A DNA stretch of 64,000 nucleotides from Clostridia bacterium. Its GTDB lineage: Bacteria > Bacillota > Clostridia > Saccharofermentanales > Saccharofermentanaceae. The stretch lies in the NCBI GenBank assembly GCA_024403735.1, contig JAKSRG010000009.1:1-64000 (forward strand), written 5' to 3'. The notes below the pieces were generated by a model. It searched no databases. It saw only the letters and a program-made list of their open reading frames with translations, and was not told the origin of the DNA. Each line of letters starts with the position of its first letter. Position 1 is the first letter of the stretch. The position numbers and the translations under genes were made by a program. Shown here piece after piece: positions 35,905-45,286 of the stretch.

Positions 35905-36543
35905 ATGAGTATGCCAGCTTTTATTTGGGATTTAGATGGAACACTATTTGATTCATATGGTGTTATGGTTAGTTCGATTGTAGATACAATGAATGGGTTT
36001 GGTGTTCAACTCGACTACAATAAAGTGCATGAGTTTGTCATTAGATACTCAGTTAATAAGTTCTTTGTTGAGATATCTAAGAATACTGGAATTAATATTG
36101 ATAGTATCAGGGCTTCTTATAATCTCATCTCGAGTAACAGAGTTTTTGATATTACATTAATGAATAATGCTAGGGATGCTTTATATGCATTAACACTGAA
36201 GCGTTATAGACATTTTGTTTATACACATAGAGGCTTATCTTCCAATGTCTTGATTGATCACTTTAATATGCGACATGTTTTCGAAGAGGTCGTAACAAGT
36301 CAGAATGAATTTCCACGCAAGCCAGCACCTGATGCGCTCAATTACTTGATAAGTAAATACTATCTTGATAGAGAGAATACTTATTATGTTGGAGACAGAA
36401 TCCTAGATATGGAATCAGCGAATAATGCAGGGATTAAGGGAATTTTGTATCTTAAGCCTAACGGTGTAGGAGAGACTACTAATCTTGCGACCTATGTAGT
36501 ATCAGACTTGATGGAGATACCTAATCTATCAGTCTTCAAATAA
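35905..36543 (+). CDS. HAD-family hydrolase (phosphoglycolate phosphatase-like)
   Basis: Protein of 212 residues with FIWDLDGTLFDSYG (motif I), YTHRG (motif II region), KPAPDALNYL (motif III Lys) and YVGDRILDMESANNAG (motif IV). The start at 35905 follows GAGGTGG. Its last 15 bases overlap the end of the converging niaR gene. Substrate unknown. Confidence 0.87.
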   Translation: MSMPAFIWDLDGTLFDSYGVMVSSIVDTMNGFGVQLDYNKVHEFVIRYSVNKFFVEISKNTGINIDSIRASYNLISSNRVFDITLMNNARDALYALTLKRYRHFVYTHRGLSSNVLIDHFNMRHVFEEVVTSQNEFPRKPAPDALNYLISKYYLDRENTYYVGDRILDMESANNAGIKGILYLKPNGVGETTNLATYVVSDLMEIPNLSVFK

Positions 36544-37050
36544 AATACCTAGTGAACCTAACTTATCAACAAGCTTTGTATAAATCTCTTCACTTGGACA
36601 TTCAATTGTATGAAGGTGCACTCCGTCAGTTAATTCTGATAAAGAGTGTGCCTTTTCTGTTCTTACACGCTCTGCGAACTGCTCGGCATCAAGACGTGAA
36701 GCAATCTGGAGCTGACCACTAATCTGACCATATACAGGGTGATCAACGATGACATCCAAAACTTTGCAACCGAAATCAACTATAGTATAAAGCTCATTGA
36801 GCATTCCTTCTTCGCTCTCGTGAAGACATACAATAGTTCTTCTAATCTTATTGGCTGTCTCGAGTGGGAGCACATATCCGCGAGGAGTAGCTGAGATGTC
36901 TGTACCCTGAGCGCGTAATAGTGCGATATCACCAACGATAATCTGGCGACTAACATTGAATTCACGTGCTAAAGAAGTTGCGCTAACTGGAGCATCAGAC
37001 TCTTCAAGAATTTTAAGTATTTGGTCTCTTCTAGTGTTTCCCTCGATCAT
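36529..37050 (-). CDS. niaR: NiaR-type niacin-responsive repressor (HTH + 3H domain)
   Basis: Regulator of 173 residues: an HTH_11 winged helix (about 1-65; RRDQILKILEESDAPVSATSLAREF) and a C-terminal 3H domain named for its histidines, here in CLHESEE, DHPVYG and GVHLHTI. 3H proteins such as B. subtilis NiaR bind nicotinic acid and a metal and repress NAD-synthesis or niacin-uptake genes. No such target gene is in the window, but its own promoter carries a strong inverted repeat, suggesting self-control. Confidence 0.88.
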   Translation of the reverse strand: MIEGNTRRDQILKILEESDAPVSATSLAREFNVSRQIIVGDIALLRAQGTDISATPRGYVLPLETANKIRRTIVCLHESEEGMLNELYTIVDFGCKVLDVIVDHPVYGQISGQLQIASRLDAEQFAERVRTEKAHSLSELTDGVHLHTIECPSEEIYTKLVDKLGSLGILFED

Positions 37051-37105
37051 ATGTCCTCTGAATGATAATTATTTATGAACATTCTACCACAATGTATTGT
37101 GTTTT

Positions 37106-37139
37106 TTGACACTTTAAACATAATCAAGACAAGTGTCAA
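37106..37139 (-). promoter_or_regulatory. niaR promoter overlapped by a 9-bp inverted-repeat operator
   Basis: TTGACACTT (37106-37114) and its exact complement AAGTGTCAA (37131-37139) are separated by 16 bases. On the minus strand the right arm contains the -35 TTGACA (complement of 37134-37139) and the left arm overlaps the -10 TAAAGT (complement of 37111-37116), spacer 17. CAAGACA also flanks the right arm on both sides. A repressor bound here would cover both promoter boxes. Confidence 0.75.
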
Positions 37140-37374
37140 GACAATTTGTTTTGGAAGATATGCTTAATATCTATAAGATGGCTAATTCATAAGACTAATT
37201 CTTGATTAGTAATAGCAAATGACAATTCGAAGTGACCTCTTGAGCTCTTAGCTTAGGAGGTCATTTTGCTTGGTGCATTTTGTATGGTTTGATGATTACA
37301 GCAAAGATAGATTTTGAATTGTGATAGAATGATTTGGTTGGAAATCTAGATTGACTAAGTATTAGGGGAAAGAT
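37140..37374 (+). other. Intergenic region with hairpins upstream of the 37375 gene
   Basis: The gap between niaR and the next gene is 324 bases. Past the operator it holds ACTAAT-N5-ATTAGT (about 37193-37209) and a 9-bp stem 37233-37241 with 37255-37263 followed by TTTTG, which looks like a weak terminator. This could be a short leader or a small RNA, or the debris of an old gene. No tRNA or known riboswitch is recognised. Confidence 0.35.
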
Positions 37375-38610
37375 ATGAGAAAGAAGTCTAATTCATTACT
37401 ATTAGCTTTGATAGCTGGTGTGCTACTGCTATTTGTTGCATTACCTTGTTATTTTTTTGCTGGCGCTACAGAAGGAATTGATAGACTACCAGAGCTTTTA
37501 TTAAGTGTTAGTTATTCTACTGTTTTTAATAGCATATGTATTATTGGTGTTGCACTGACACTTAAAAATCAATTCAAAGTCTATGAGGTAATGAAAGAAA
37601 CTAATGACAGCGTCAAGTATGAAGTTAATCGTAAAGGACTTCGTGGAGTTTCAGTTTCAATATTACTAGCGATTGTTGTTCAGTCACTTTTTACATATTT
37701 GATATTGGCTAATGAAGATACTGCTAATATCGAGTTAGCAATTGTTTTTGCTAGTCTTATAGTACTTGCATTTGATGCATATGCTATTTTTCAAATAAGA
37801 AGTGCATTTAACTTTAGACTGCTTTTAGGTGAAAAGTTTATCGTAGTTAGCGATAAGAAGGGTAAGATGCATACATTTGAAATAAATAGCATTGTTAATG
37901 ATCATGAGTATCACTTGAGAAAGAACCCAGCTGTGAGACATGTTTTCGAGTTCTCGAATGGTAGCTTTGATATATATAACTCTTCATATAGAGCACTTTG
38001 TCTTATCGCTTACTTGAAGGCTAAATTGGATAGCAAAAGGCATGGATTTGTTAATCCAGTTGATGAGTATTACGAAGGATTCCCTAAGAAATACAATATA
38101 TCAACAGGGTCTAATGCAGGGTTCAATAAGGATAGTATTAACTTCGAAGCTTGGGTTAAGGCTGACAAGGAGACTACTAAGAATGTAAGAAGTAATTCAA
38201 TAGTTGAGAGTATACTAGGTTTGTTTATTGTTGGATTAGTAGCAGTTATCATTTATGGAGTTATTTATTCACTAGTTGATAGATTCTTAGAATTTGATTA
38301 TTTATTTGAATGCTCGGTAGTGTATATAATTGTTGTACTCATGTTTTGGGCGTATAACTTTAGACAATCTATTCTATGTAGTTTTTCTGAGATTTATTGT
38401 GTTGAAGGTAAGGTAGTTCGTAAGCATACTTCAGTGTCTCCAATCATGTTGGCAGATCCAGATGTCTATGTAGATGTTGCTGTTGCAGGTGATGTTATTT
38501 GTAATGTGCCATCTGGGGGCTTAGACTATAGAGAGTTGAAGCCAGGTCGTTCAAAGGTATTTCTAGTAAAATCTAAGCTATCAGCTCCAAAGATTTATAC
38601 ATATGATTGA
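37375..38610 (+). CDS. Multi-span membrane protein of unknown function
   Basis: Protein of 411 residues with about six membrane helices: two N-terminal (about 8-30 and 40-60), two around 90-145, and two around 280-325. Between the middle and last pairs lies a soluble domain of about 130 residues. The C-terminal region has beta strands. AGGGGAAAG precedes the start. Nothing identifies its role. Confidence 0.75.
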   Translation: MRKKSNSLLLALIAGVLLLFVALPCYFFAGATEGIDRLPELLLSVSYSTVFNSICIIGVALTLKNQFKVYEVMKETNDSVKYEVNRKGLRGVSVSILLAIVVQSLFTYLILANEDTANIELAIVFASLIVLAFDAYAIFQIRSAFNFRLLLGEKFIVVSDKKGKMHTFEINSIVNDHEYHLRKNPAVRHVFEFSNGSFDIYNSSYRALCLIAYLKAKLDSKRHGFVNPVDEYYEGFPKKYNISTGSNAGFNKDSINFEAWVKADKETTKNVRSNSIVESILGLFIVGLVAVIIYGVIYSLVDRFLEFDYLFECSVVYIIVVLMFWAYNFRQSILCSFSEIYCVEGKVVRKHTSVSPIMLADPDVYVDVAVAGDVICNVPSGGLDYRELKPGRSKVFLVKSKLSAPKIYTYD

Positions 38611-38672
38611 TTAGGTGCGACATAAGAGTTCACCACATCGTCTTAATAGTGAGAAAAGTGAGGATGTTCTGT

Positions 38673-39761
38673 ATGAAAAAATATGTATCTTGTATTCTAT
38701 GTACTTTGTTTTTAATTACTTCATTATGCTCATGCTCTGTAGATGAAGTTAAACAATCAGAAGTTACTTCACAGAGTTCAGAAGAAACTTATAAGGAAAC
38801 GACAACAGTTGAAACAGATGCTCCTGACATAACAACTGAAGAGACTACGGTTGAGACAACTGTCAAAAAAGAAAGTCACTACACATTTCAGACACATGTA
38901 TCTTCAACTCTCATGAATGAGATTATGGAAGATGAGATGTTAGTTGCTTATAACAATTTTATAGATGCAGTTATGGCTGGTGAAACATCCTTCGAATGTG
39001 CAGATCAGGATACCTATAATTGGGTTATGGGGCAGTATGCATATCTGCTATTTCCTGTGGTTGCTGAATATGTAGGAATAGATGGATATCGAGATGGAAT
39101 GGGATATTTTTTCTACAAAATTCCATTAGAGGAGTTCCAGGAAAAACTCCAAGAGTTTGAAGATCTTGTTGTTGATATTCTTAATATTTGCCTTGAAGAT
39201 GATTATTCTGATTTTGAGAAGGCCTTGGCATTGTACTATTACTTCATCGAGAATTATGTGTATGATTATGATATTTACTATGCGATGAAAACAGAGTACC
39301 AGGAGAATGTTTCTGGCTATAGACTTCTTACTGAGAAAACAGGTATATGCCAGGAAATATCTGTCGCTTATTCATATTTGTTATTACAGGCAGGAGTAGA
39401 TGCAACTGTGCTTAAGGCACAGCGTGAATATGATAATGAAACTCATCAGTGGTCATTGGTAACTATTGATGGTAAGTACTATCATATTGATCCAACATAT
39501 GGTCTTGGCCTATTAGCTTCATTAGACTACTTCATGATGACTGATGAAATCAGATATGATAGAGACTATTATAATTCAGATAAATTTATACCATCGACAG
39601 TGTATGCTCAGTTTAATGAATTCCCAGATATTTCGGTTACTGATGATACATATAGCGTATTATGGGGTAATTATATTCTTGATTGGGATGCTGATAAGAA
39701 TGTGATTACATATATTGACGATGATGGTCAGGAGCAGGAGTTTTGCTACGGAGATGTGTAA
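38673..39761 (+). CDS. Secreted lipoprotein with transglutaminase-like domain
   Basis: Protein of 362 residues: a lipoprotein signal (lipobox LCSC), a Thr/Glu-rich linker (about 25-70), a helical region, and a C-terminal transglutaminase-like domain. The catalytic order is Cys in TGICQEISVAYSYLL, His in ETHQWSLVTIDGKYYH, and Asp in HIDPTYG. Such surface proteins may be proteases or cross-linking enzymes acting on the wall. The start at 38673 follows GTGAGG; upstream frame reads into the previous gene. Confidence 0.85.
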   Translation: MKKYVSCILCTLFLITSLCSCSVDEVKQSEVTSQSSEETYKETTTVETDAPDITTEETTVETTVKKESHYTFQTHVSSTLMNEIMEDEMLVAYNNFIDAVMAGETSFECADQDTYNWVMGQYAYLLFPVVAEYVGIDGYRDGMGYFFYKIPLEEFQEKLQEFEDLVVDILNICLEDDYSDFEKALALYYYFIENYVYDYDIYYAMKTEYQENVSGYRLLTEKTGICQEISVAYSYLLLQAGVDATVLKAQREYDNETHQWSLVTIDGKYYHIDPTYGLGLLASLDYFMMTDEIRYDRDYYNSDKFIPSTVYAQFNEFPDISVTDDTYSVLWGNYILDWDADKNVITYIDDDGQEQEFCYGDV

Positions 39762-39805
39762 ATGAATATATCGAAAATAACATCTCGTTTATATTAGATA
39801 TTTGG

Positions 39806-39855
39806 CCCCTAGTGTTAGAATTACTAGAAAGAAAACTAACACTAGGGGTTTATAT
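39806..39855 (+). promoter_or_regulatory. 13-bp perfect hairpin that buries the ABC-transporter ribosome site
   Basis: CCCCTAGTGTTAG (39806-39818) pairs perfectly with 39836-39848. The 3' arm ends in AGGGG (39844-39848), 7 bases before the ATG at 39856 and the only ribosome-binding sequence there. The tail TTTATAT is a weak terminator run, so the hairpin may act as terminator, translational switch or both. Confidence 0.7.
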
Positions 39856-41589
39856 ATGAAATTAATCTTGAAACTAACAAAGGAAGCTGCAAGATATAAA
39901 GGCTATTATCTAGGGGCTATCTTAGCAACACTTTGTCTTACAATAGTTAATCTTACAGCACCAAGAATTCTATCTAGAGCTACAGGTATTATCGGAGGCG
40001 GTATATCGGAGGATAAACTTCCATTAATTATTAATCTCGCGGTTATCTTGTTGTTCTTATATATCGGTAGAGTTGTCTTTAGATTTCTTAATAACTTTCT
40101 TGCTCATAAGGCAGCTTGGGAACTAGTAGGTGATCTTCGTCAAAGACTATATGAGAAGATGCAGATTATGGATCTAGGTTTCTTCCACGATAAGCAGACT
40201 GGTGACCTCATGAGCCGAGTTGTTAATGATACTCGTGAGTTTGAGCTTTTGTATGCTCATATTATTCCAGATATGATTACTAACGTTGTTACTTTCGTTG
40301 GTGTTCTTGTAATACTTCTTTTGATTAACTGGAAACTCGCGCTTCTTACTTGTTGCCCAATTCCGCTCATCCTTGTGTCTGGATTGGTTTTCGCTAAGGT
40401 CATCAGACCTAACTTCAAGGCATCACAGAAGGTAATGGGCGAACTTAATGCCAAGCTTCAGGACAACTTATCTGGTATTCACGAGATTCAGTCTTTTGGT
40501 CAGCAGGAAGCTGAAGCCAAGGACATGAGAAATGTTAATAACAGACAGGTTAAGGCGATGCTCAAGGCGCTTCGTGCATCTGCTATTTTCCATCCAACAG
40601 TAGAGTTCATTTCTTCAATTGGTACAGTTCTGATTATTATCTTTGGTGGATTTATGTCTTATAAGTCAGGCCTTTCTGTTGAGGATGTATTGTCTTTCGT
40701 ACTCTATTTATCACTATTTTATGCGCCTGTATCTGGATTAGCGCAGCTTCTTGAGAATTTGCAACAGGCTCTTGCTGGTGCGGAACGTGTAGCACTTATC
40801 TTAGAGACACCTTCTCAGATTGTTGATAAGAAGGGCGCGAAAACACTCACTAACGTTAAAGGTGAGATCACATTTGATAATGTATCTTTCCAGTACGAGA
40901 ATGATGTTCCTGTACTTAAGGGTGTATCTTTCACATGTAAGCCAGGTCAGATGGTAGCGCTTGTAGGTCCTACGGGTGTAGGTAAGACAACAATTACTCA
41001 GTTGATGTCTAGATTTTATGATCCAACATCTGGTTCAGTTATGGTTGATGGCGAAGATGTTCGCGATGTAACTATTGATAGCCTTAGACGTAACATTTCT
41101 CCTGTACTGCAGGATACATTCTTATTCAACGCTACAATTGCAGAGAATATTGGATATGCTAATCCTACTGCTACAAGAGAAGAGATTATTAGTGCAGCCA
41201 AGGCTGCTTATATTAACGACGATATCTTAAGGATGCCGGATGGTTATGACACAATGGTTGGCGAACGTGGCTTAAGATTATCTGGTGGACAAAAGCAGCG
41301 TGTAGCAATTGCTCGTGCTATTTTACGTAAGTCTCCAATTATTGTATTGGACGAGGCAACTGCATCTGTTGACGTTGAGACAGAAAAGCACATCCAGGAA
41401 GCGATTAATGATCTTGCAGGTAAGCAGACAATTGTGGCGATAGCTCATAGACTATCTACAATTCAGCATGCAGATTTAATTATTGTTATTGAAGATGGTA
41501 AAATATCAGAGTCAGGTAATCACGATGAGCTTATGGCATCTAAGGGTTATTACTATCAGATGCAGATGAAGGCTCAGAGTGTGAACTGA
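39856..41589 (+). CDS. ABC exporter half-transporter (TMD-NBD)
   Basis: Membrane export ATPase of 577 residues. Six helices (about 15-290) precede the ATPase domain with Walker A GPTGVGKTT, signature LSGGQ, Walker B IIVLDEATASVD and the H-loop IAHR. It is the MdlB/MsbA-like multidrug or lipid exporter type and would work as a homodimer, or with a partner elsewhere. The start MKLILKLTKEAARY is used because the longer frame includes hairpin sequence. Confidence 0.92.
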   Translation: MKLILKLTKEAARYKGYYLGAILATLCLTIVNLTAPRILSRATGIIGGGISEDKLPLIINLAVILLFLYIGRVVFRFLNNFLAHKAAWELVGDLRQRLYEKMQIMDLGFFHDKQTGDLMSRVVNDTREFELLYAHIIPDMITNVVTFVGVLVILLLINWKLALLTCCPIPLILVSGLVFAKVIRPNFKASQKVMGELNAKLQDNLSGIHEIQSFGQQEAEAKDMRNVNNRQVKAMLKALRASAIFHPTVEFISSIGTVLIIIFGGFMSYKSGLSVEDVLSFVLYLSLFYAPVSGLAQLLENLQQALAGAERVALILETPSQIVDKKGAKTLTNVKGEITFDNVSFQYENDVPVLKGVSFTCKPGQMVALVGPTGVGKTTITQLMSRFYDPTSGSVMVDGEDVRDVTIDSLRRNISPVLQDTFLFNATIAENIGYANPTATREEIISAAKAAYINDDILRMPDGYDTMVGERGLRLSGGQKQRVAIARAILRKSPIIVLDEATASVDVETEKHIQEAINDLAGKQTIVAIAHRLSTIQHADLIIVIEDGKISESGNHDELMASKGYYYQMQMKAQSVN

Positions 41590-41632
41590 AGATAGATATC
41601 ATATTGGTTATGGATTATGGGAGAGATTAGAT

Positions 41633-42544
41633 ATGGCAGAGATTAAAGAGATTGTTTTCAATGAAGAGACAAAGGTTGATCACGTTAAGGCTCCTTGGGA
41701 AGATGAACTTAAGCCAGGTGATTTTGTTAGTTATTCTCCTTCTTATGTAAATGGTGAAGGCAGAAAGTTGTTCGATAAGTTGGTATATCCTTGTGATGTA
41801 ACAGGTGATATCACATATTACTTATTTAATCCAATTAAGCATGGTGCTTCAGTAGATGGAAAGTACCCACTTATGGTTTGGATTCATGGCTTTAACTGCG
41901 CTGATGGAATTAATGCTGTAGGTCATAGTGGTGGTGAGCAGTTCGCATTGCCTTCATATCAAGAGGCTATTGGTGGAGGCGCATATATTCTTGTACCTGT
42001 TGCCAACGAGAAGTGGGTAGATGGCAAGATGGAAGGCGACTGGTCAGAGAAGTACTTCGAGCCACTTGCTAACATCATTAGAGGTATCAAAAATGACAAT
42101 AAGAATATCTCCAAAACACTCATTTCAGGTGGTTCATCTGGTGGATGGATGTCTTGGATTATGGCAGAAAAGTATACGGAACTTTTCGATATCTGTGTAC
42201 CAATAGCATCTGGTTATGTTCCTGCAAAAGTAGAATTGGATAGAATGGCTGATTCTGGACTTATCACATTTGTTATGCATGGAAGACGCGATGAACTCTG
42301 TAGCTTTGATGAGCATATCCTTCCAAGAATTGATGATTTGGAGAATATGAAAAATTGCACACTATATTTCCCTGAGTGGGTTAAGAATGGTGATGGCGGA
42401 GTTGCTTCTCTTAACTTTGGATTTGAGATGGGGCAGCATTGTCTTATCAATCAAGTGCAGGCTAATCTAATTTATACAGATGGAACTCCTTATGATGACA
42501 GACTTCCAAATGGTTTCACGGGTTGGGTTAAATCACAGTTGTAA
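41633..42544 (+). CDS. Alpha/beta hydrolase (esterase/PHB-depolymerase-like)
   Basis: Intracellular esterase of 303 residues, no signal. LMVWIHGFNC is the oxyanion strand, SGGSSGGWMSW holds the nucleophile Ser, MHGRRDE the likely acid region, and MGQHCLIN the catalytic His. The layout resembles feruloyl-esterase or PHB-depolymerase-like hydrolases, so removal of ester groups from plant fragments is plausible. Substrate unproven. Confidence 0.82.
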   Translation: MAEIKEIVFNEETKVDHVKAPWEDELKPGDFVSYSPSYVNGEGRKLFDKLVYPCDVTGDITYYLFNPIKHGASVDGKYPLMVWIHGFNCADGINAVGHSGGEQFALPSYQEAIGGGAYILVPVANEKWVDGKMEGDWSEKYFEPLANIIRGIKNDNKNISKTLISGGSSGGWMSWIMAEKYTELFDICVPIASGYVPAKVELDRMADSGLITFVMHGRRDELCSFDEHILPRIDDLENMKNCTLYFPEWVKNGDGGVASLNFGFEMGQHCLINQVQANLIYTDGTPYDDRLPNGFTGWVKSQL

Positions 42545-42613
42545 GATTAGACCTATAAAGTATATAATCCATTAGGGTTAGTATTGTGGTGATATAAGGG
42601 GTATTGCGCACAT

Positions 42614-43375
42614 ATGAAGAATGGTAAGAAAAGAACTATAACTGATATTTTATTTGCGGTTTTAGTTGTTATTGTACTTGGTATTCTTGGTTACAAGTTT
42701 TTGAGATCAGATTTTTTACGTTTCAACATTGTAAAACAACAGTTTAAGAATGAATATGGAATAGCATTAACAGAGGGTTCCATTGGTATTGGTGACAAAA
42801 GCTTTTTGGCTAAGACAGAAGATGGTTTTTCAATTGTTGGAAAGTGTGACTGGATTGGAAATATCCAAACTGAAACATATATAAATTACTATTATGCAGA
42901 TGAAACTGTTGAAATCGTCGAGAATGAGATAGGAGCTTGTTTTGATGACTGCATTATTATTGCTGATTACAGTCATACAGCAACTGATGATATTGATTTC
43001 AAGAGTATTCATTCCTTTGATGAATATTTATCAGTTTATGAGGAACACTATGGTGGTCCTTGGTTACCTAATATGGTAGTACTTCTCAGAGAGACTGAAG
43101 ATATTGATCATGTTAGAGAGGCACTCGAGATACTAGATAATAGTGAATATAGAGCGGCTGTAGTTTTCTATAGGGTTCCTGACGATTTCTATGATGCTCA
43201 TGTTACTAATGGAATATACTGCTATGCGCGTACAAGTAGTCCGTTTATGGAAAAATTGTTAGAAGATCACTATGGTTTATTGATGGATATTCTTGATAGA
43301 AAATATCATGCTTGTGGTTCGATTAGCCCACTAGGAATGAAGATTGATGTAGATGGTGAATTGGTAGCAATCTAA
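42614..43375 (+). CDS. Membrane-anchored protein of unknown function
   Basis: Protein of 253 residues with a short basic N-terminus (KNGKKR), one membrane helix (about 10-28) and a soluble exterior domain of about 220 residues with two cysteines near residue 113 and 199. No motif recognised. The gap to the next gene is 33 bases. Confidence 0.72.
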   Translation: MKNGKKRTITDILFAVLVVIVLGILGYKFLRSDFLRFNIVKQQFKNEYGIALTEGSIGIGDKSFLAKTEDGFSIVGKCDWIGNIQTETYINYYYADETVEIVENEIGACFDDCIIIADYSHTATDDIDFKSIHSFDEYLSVYEEHYGGPWLPNMVVLLRETEDIDHVREALEILDNSEYRAAVVFYRVPDDFYDAHVTNGIYCYARTSSPFMEKLLEDHYGLLMDILDRKYHACGSISPLGMKIDVDGELVAI

Positions 43376-43408
43376 GTCTATCATCTAAGAGGCAGAAAGA
43401 AGATTCAA

Positions 43409-44215
43409 ATGATTACGTATGTTCCTAATTACTATAGCCGATTTAAGTGTATAGCAGATAAATGTAAGCACACTTGTTGTAAGGGCTGGGAAATAGACGT
43501 AGACGAGAAGTCTATGGATAGATTTAGTAAGTATGAAGCTATCATTTCAAAGGTTAATGATAATTCATTCATTCTTCAGGGTGATGAGGAGCGCTGTCCA
43601 TTCCTTCGTGATGATCTTCTTTGTCAGATGATTATTGATCGCGGTGAAGACTTTATTTGTGATATTTGTAAGGATCATCCAAGATTTAGAAATTATAATG
43701 AAGATGATATTGAGATGGGCGTAGGCCTATGCTGTGAAGCTGCCTGTGATTTGATTATTGATAACAAAGAGCAGTTCGCACTTATTCCACCTAAAAAGCT
43801 TACTAGAGAATTAGAAGTTTTGAATGTTTTCGATAGCGACATCTTGGAAAGATTTACTCTAATTGCGCCTGTTATTCTTGATCAGGAACAAAGTTCAGAA
43901 CTATATGATGAGATGGAAGTATTGGATCAAGCATGTGCCAATATCATTAAAACTCGCGAACAGGATAGAAAGATAGTATCTGCTTTTATTAGGGAAAACA
44001 AATCTGCATTTGAGCAAATTGCTATTTACTATGCATACCGCTATCCAAAGATGACTTCTTTCGCTGTTGAAGCTTGTATGGTTATTGCAGGTTGCGCGAT
44101 AAAACTCGGAGGCACTATTAGAGATATCAAAGAAGCAGCGCGTATTTATTCGTCTGAGATTGAATATTCAGATATAAACATAGAGATGATTGAGGACGTT
44201 TTCTATCTGGATTAA
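43409..44215 (+). CDS. FliB/YkgJ-type cysteine-cluster protein (flagellin lysine methylase-like)
   Basis: Protein of 268 residues. The N-terminal cluster CIADKCKHTCCKGWEIDVDE and the later CPFLRDDLLCQM, CDICKDHPRF and GLCCEAAC match the flagellin lysine-N-methylase family, whose cysteines bind a 4Fe-4S cluster. Its length is clearly shorter than typical FliB (around 370-400), lacking most of the C-terminal helical part. No flagellar gene is near. The methylase label is by family only. Confidence 0.78.
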   Translation: MITYVPNYYSRFKCIADKCKHTCCKGWEIDVDEKSMDRFSKYEAIISKVNDNSFILQGDEERCPFLRDDLLCQMIIDRGEDFICDICKDHPRFRNYNEDDIEMGVGLCCEAACDLIIDNKEQFALIPPKKLTRELEVLNVFDSDILERFTLIAPVILDQEQSSELYDEMEVLDQACANIIKTREQDRKIVSAFIRENKSAFEQIAIYYAYRYPKMTSFAVEACMVIAGCAIKLGGTIRDIKEAARIYSSEIEYSDINIEMIEDVFYLD

Positions 44216-44322
44216 TATGAGTATTCGCTACTAGTATTTAGATATTTTGTTTTCATTCATTCTTGCCCAATCTGATTTTGTCATTAGTAGTAAGATAACT
44301 TCGGATGATAGGAGATAGAATT

Positions 44323-44721
44323 ATGAGTGTTAGTAAGATTGGTGTAAGAATTATTGCCTTTATTGTTGTCTTGGTAGTAATTGCAGGAATTGGTTGGTTT
44401 ATTATATCTGGATTTCAGAAGACTCATGGAATATACATGGGTGAGTATGAAGTATCTGAGGACGGAACAGAATTAACTTTTAATTATCTTAATGTTAATT
44501 CGATGGGTTATGTAAGAGATATGAAGGATGATTATGCAGATGGTGTGCATAAATTGACGTTCTATCAGTGTTGGGGTGGTCTTAATAGTAGTATAGGACA
44601 TCAGAGTACTTATACAATTCACCTTAACCCTGAAGATACCGAGATATATTGTATGGATGGACAAGGTATGGCAAGGCTTGTTCTTCATAAGGATCCAGAG
44701 ACTGGTTCATGGATTAGATGA
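44323..44721 (+). CDS. Small membrane-anchored protein
   Basis: Protein of 132 residues with one N-terminal membrane helix (about 8-28) and a beta-rich exterior domain. Start at 44323 follows AGGAG. No family recognised; a similar layout is seen in the lipoprotein at 48950. Confidence 0.72.
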   Translation: MSVSKIGVRIIAFIVVLVVIAGIGWFIISGFQKTHGIYMGEYEVSEDGTELTFNYLNVNSMGYVRDMKDDYADGVHKLTFYQCWGGLNSSIGHQSTYTIHLNPEDTEIYCMDGQGMARLVLHKDPETGSWIR

Positions 44722-44766
44722 TTTGGGTCAACAGAATAGTTGAAGTTTTATTTTTATTTGAGTGAT

Positions 44767-44806
44767 AAAATGGTATGGCAAACTTAAGAGTGGTCATACC
44801 ATTTTT
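44767..44806 (+). terminator. Terminator
   Basis: ATGGTATG and CATACCAT form the stem core, with A residues before and TTTTT after. Confidence 0.85.
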
Positions 44807-44829
44807 ATGTATTTAGCGAGGTAATTATT

Positions 44830-45261
44830 ATGGCTGATAATGAGTATATTTTTGAGAATGGCGAACGTTTACATTCCTTAGTTGAAATGTTTAAGGCTGC
44901 AAAGACAGATGAAGAGCGAAATGAAGTTCTTAAAAGTTTGATTGGAACAGTGACATATTACGCTAAGACTGAAGCTGATGTTGTTTCATTGTTTGTTGAC
45001 GAGGGACCAGATATTAAGACTGGTCTAATGAATGGACCTAATGATAGAAAGGTAATCCCTTTGTTTCTTACAAAGAATAACTTAGGCGCTTTTCAGATGC
45101 CTAATAGACCTCTTGTTACTAAGATGATTAGGGTTGTTCGTGATGCTTATAACAGAGAAGATTGCGATGGAATTGTAATTGATCCATTTGGTTCAAGTAA
45201 TATGATACTTCCTAAGAAATTTCTTAAGATAGTACTTGATGTATATGATGGAAAACTTTGA
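44830..45261 (+). CDS. SseB-like protein
   Basis: Protein of 143 residues with the same general layout as the SseB-like protein at 35028: an N-terminal helical half, VIPLFLTKNNLGAF strand, and the closing DGIVIDPFGSSNMILPKKFLK. Sequence identity between the two is low but the closing DPFG/NPFN-x-IxxxK pattern is shared. GCGAGG lies 8 bases upstream. Cytosolic, function unknown. Confidence 0.7.
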   Translation: MADNEYIFENGERLHSLVEMFKAAKTDEERNEVLKSLIGTVTYYAKTEADVVSLFVDEGPDIKTGLMNGPNDRKVIPLFLTKNNLGAFQMPNRPLVTKMIRVVRDAYNREDCDGIVIDPFGSSNMILPKKFLKIVLDVYDGKL

Positions 45262-45286
45262 TTAATTGGAGTGGGATAGGATAGAG

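Noticed and set aside
37233..37270. Small RNA gene with its own terminator
   Set aside because: A stem with TTTTG is present, but no convincing promoter lies upstream, so it is left as an uncertain hairpin region.
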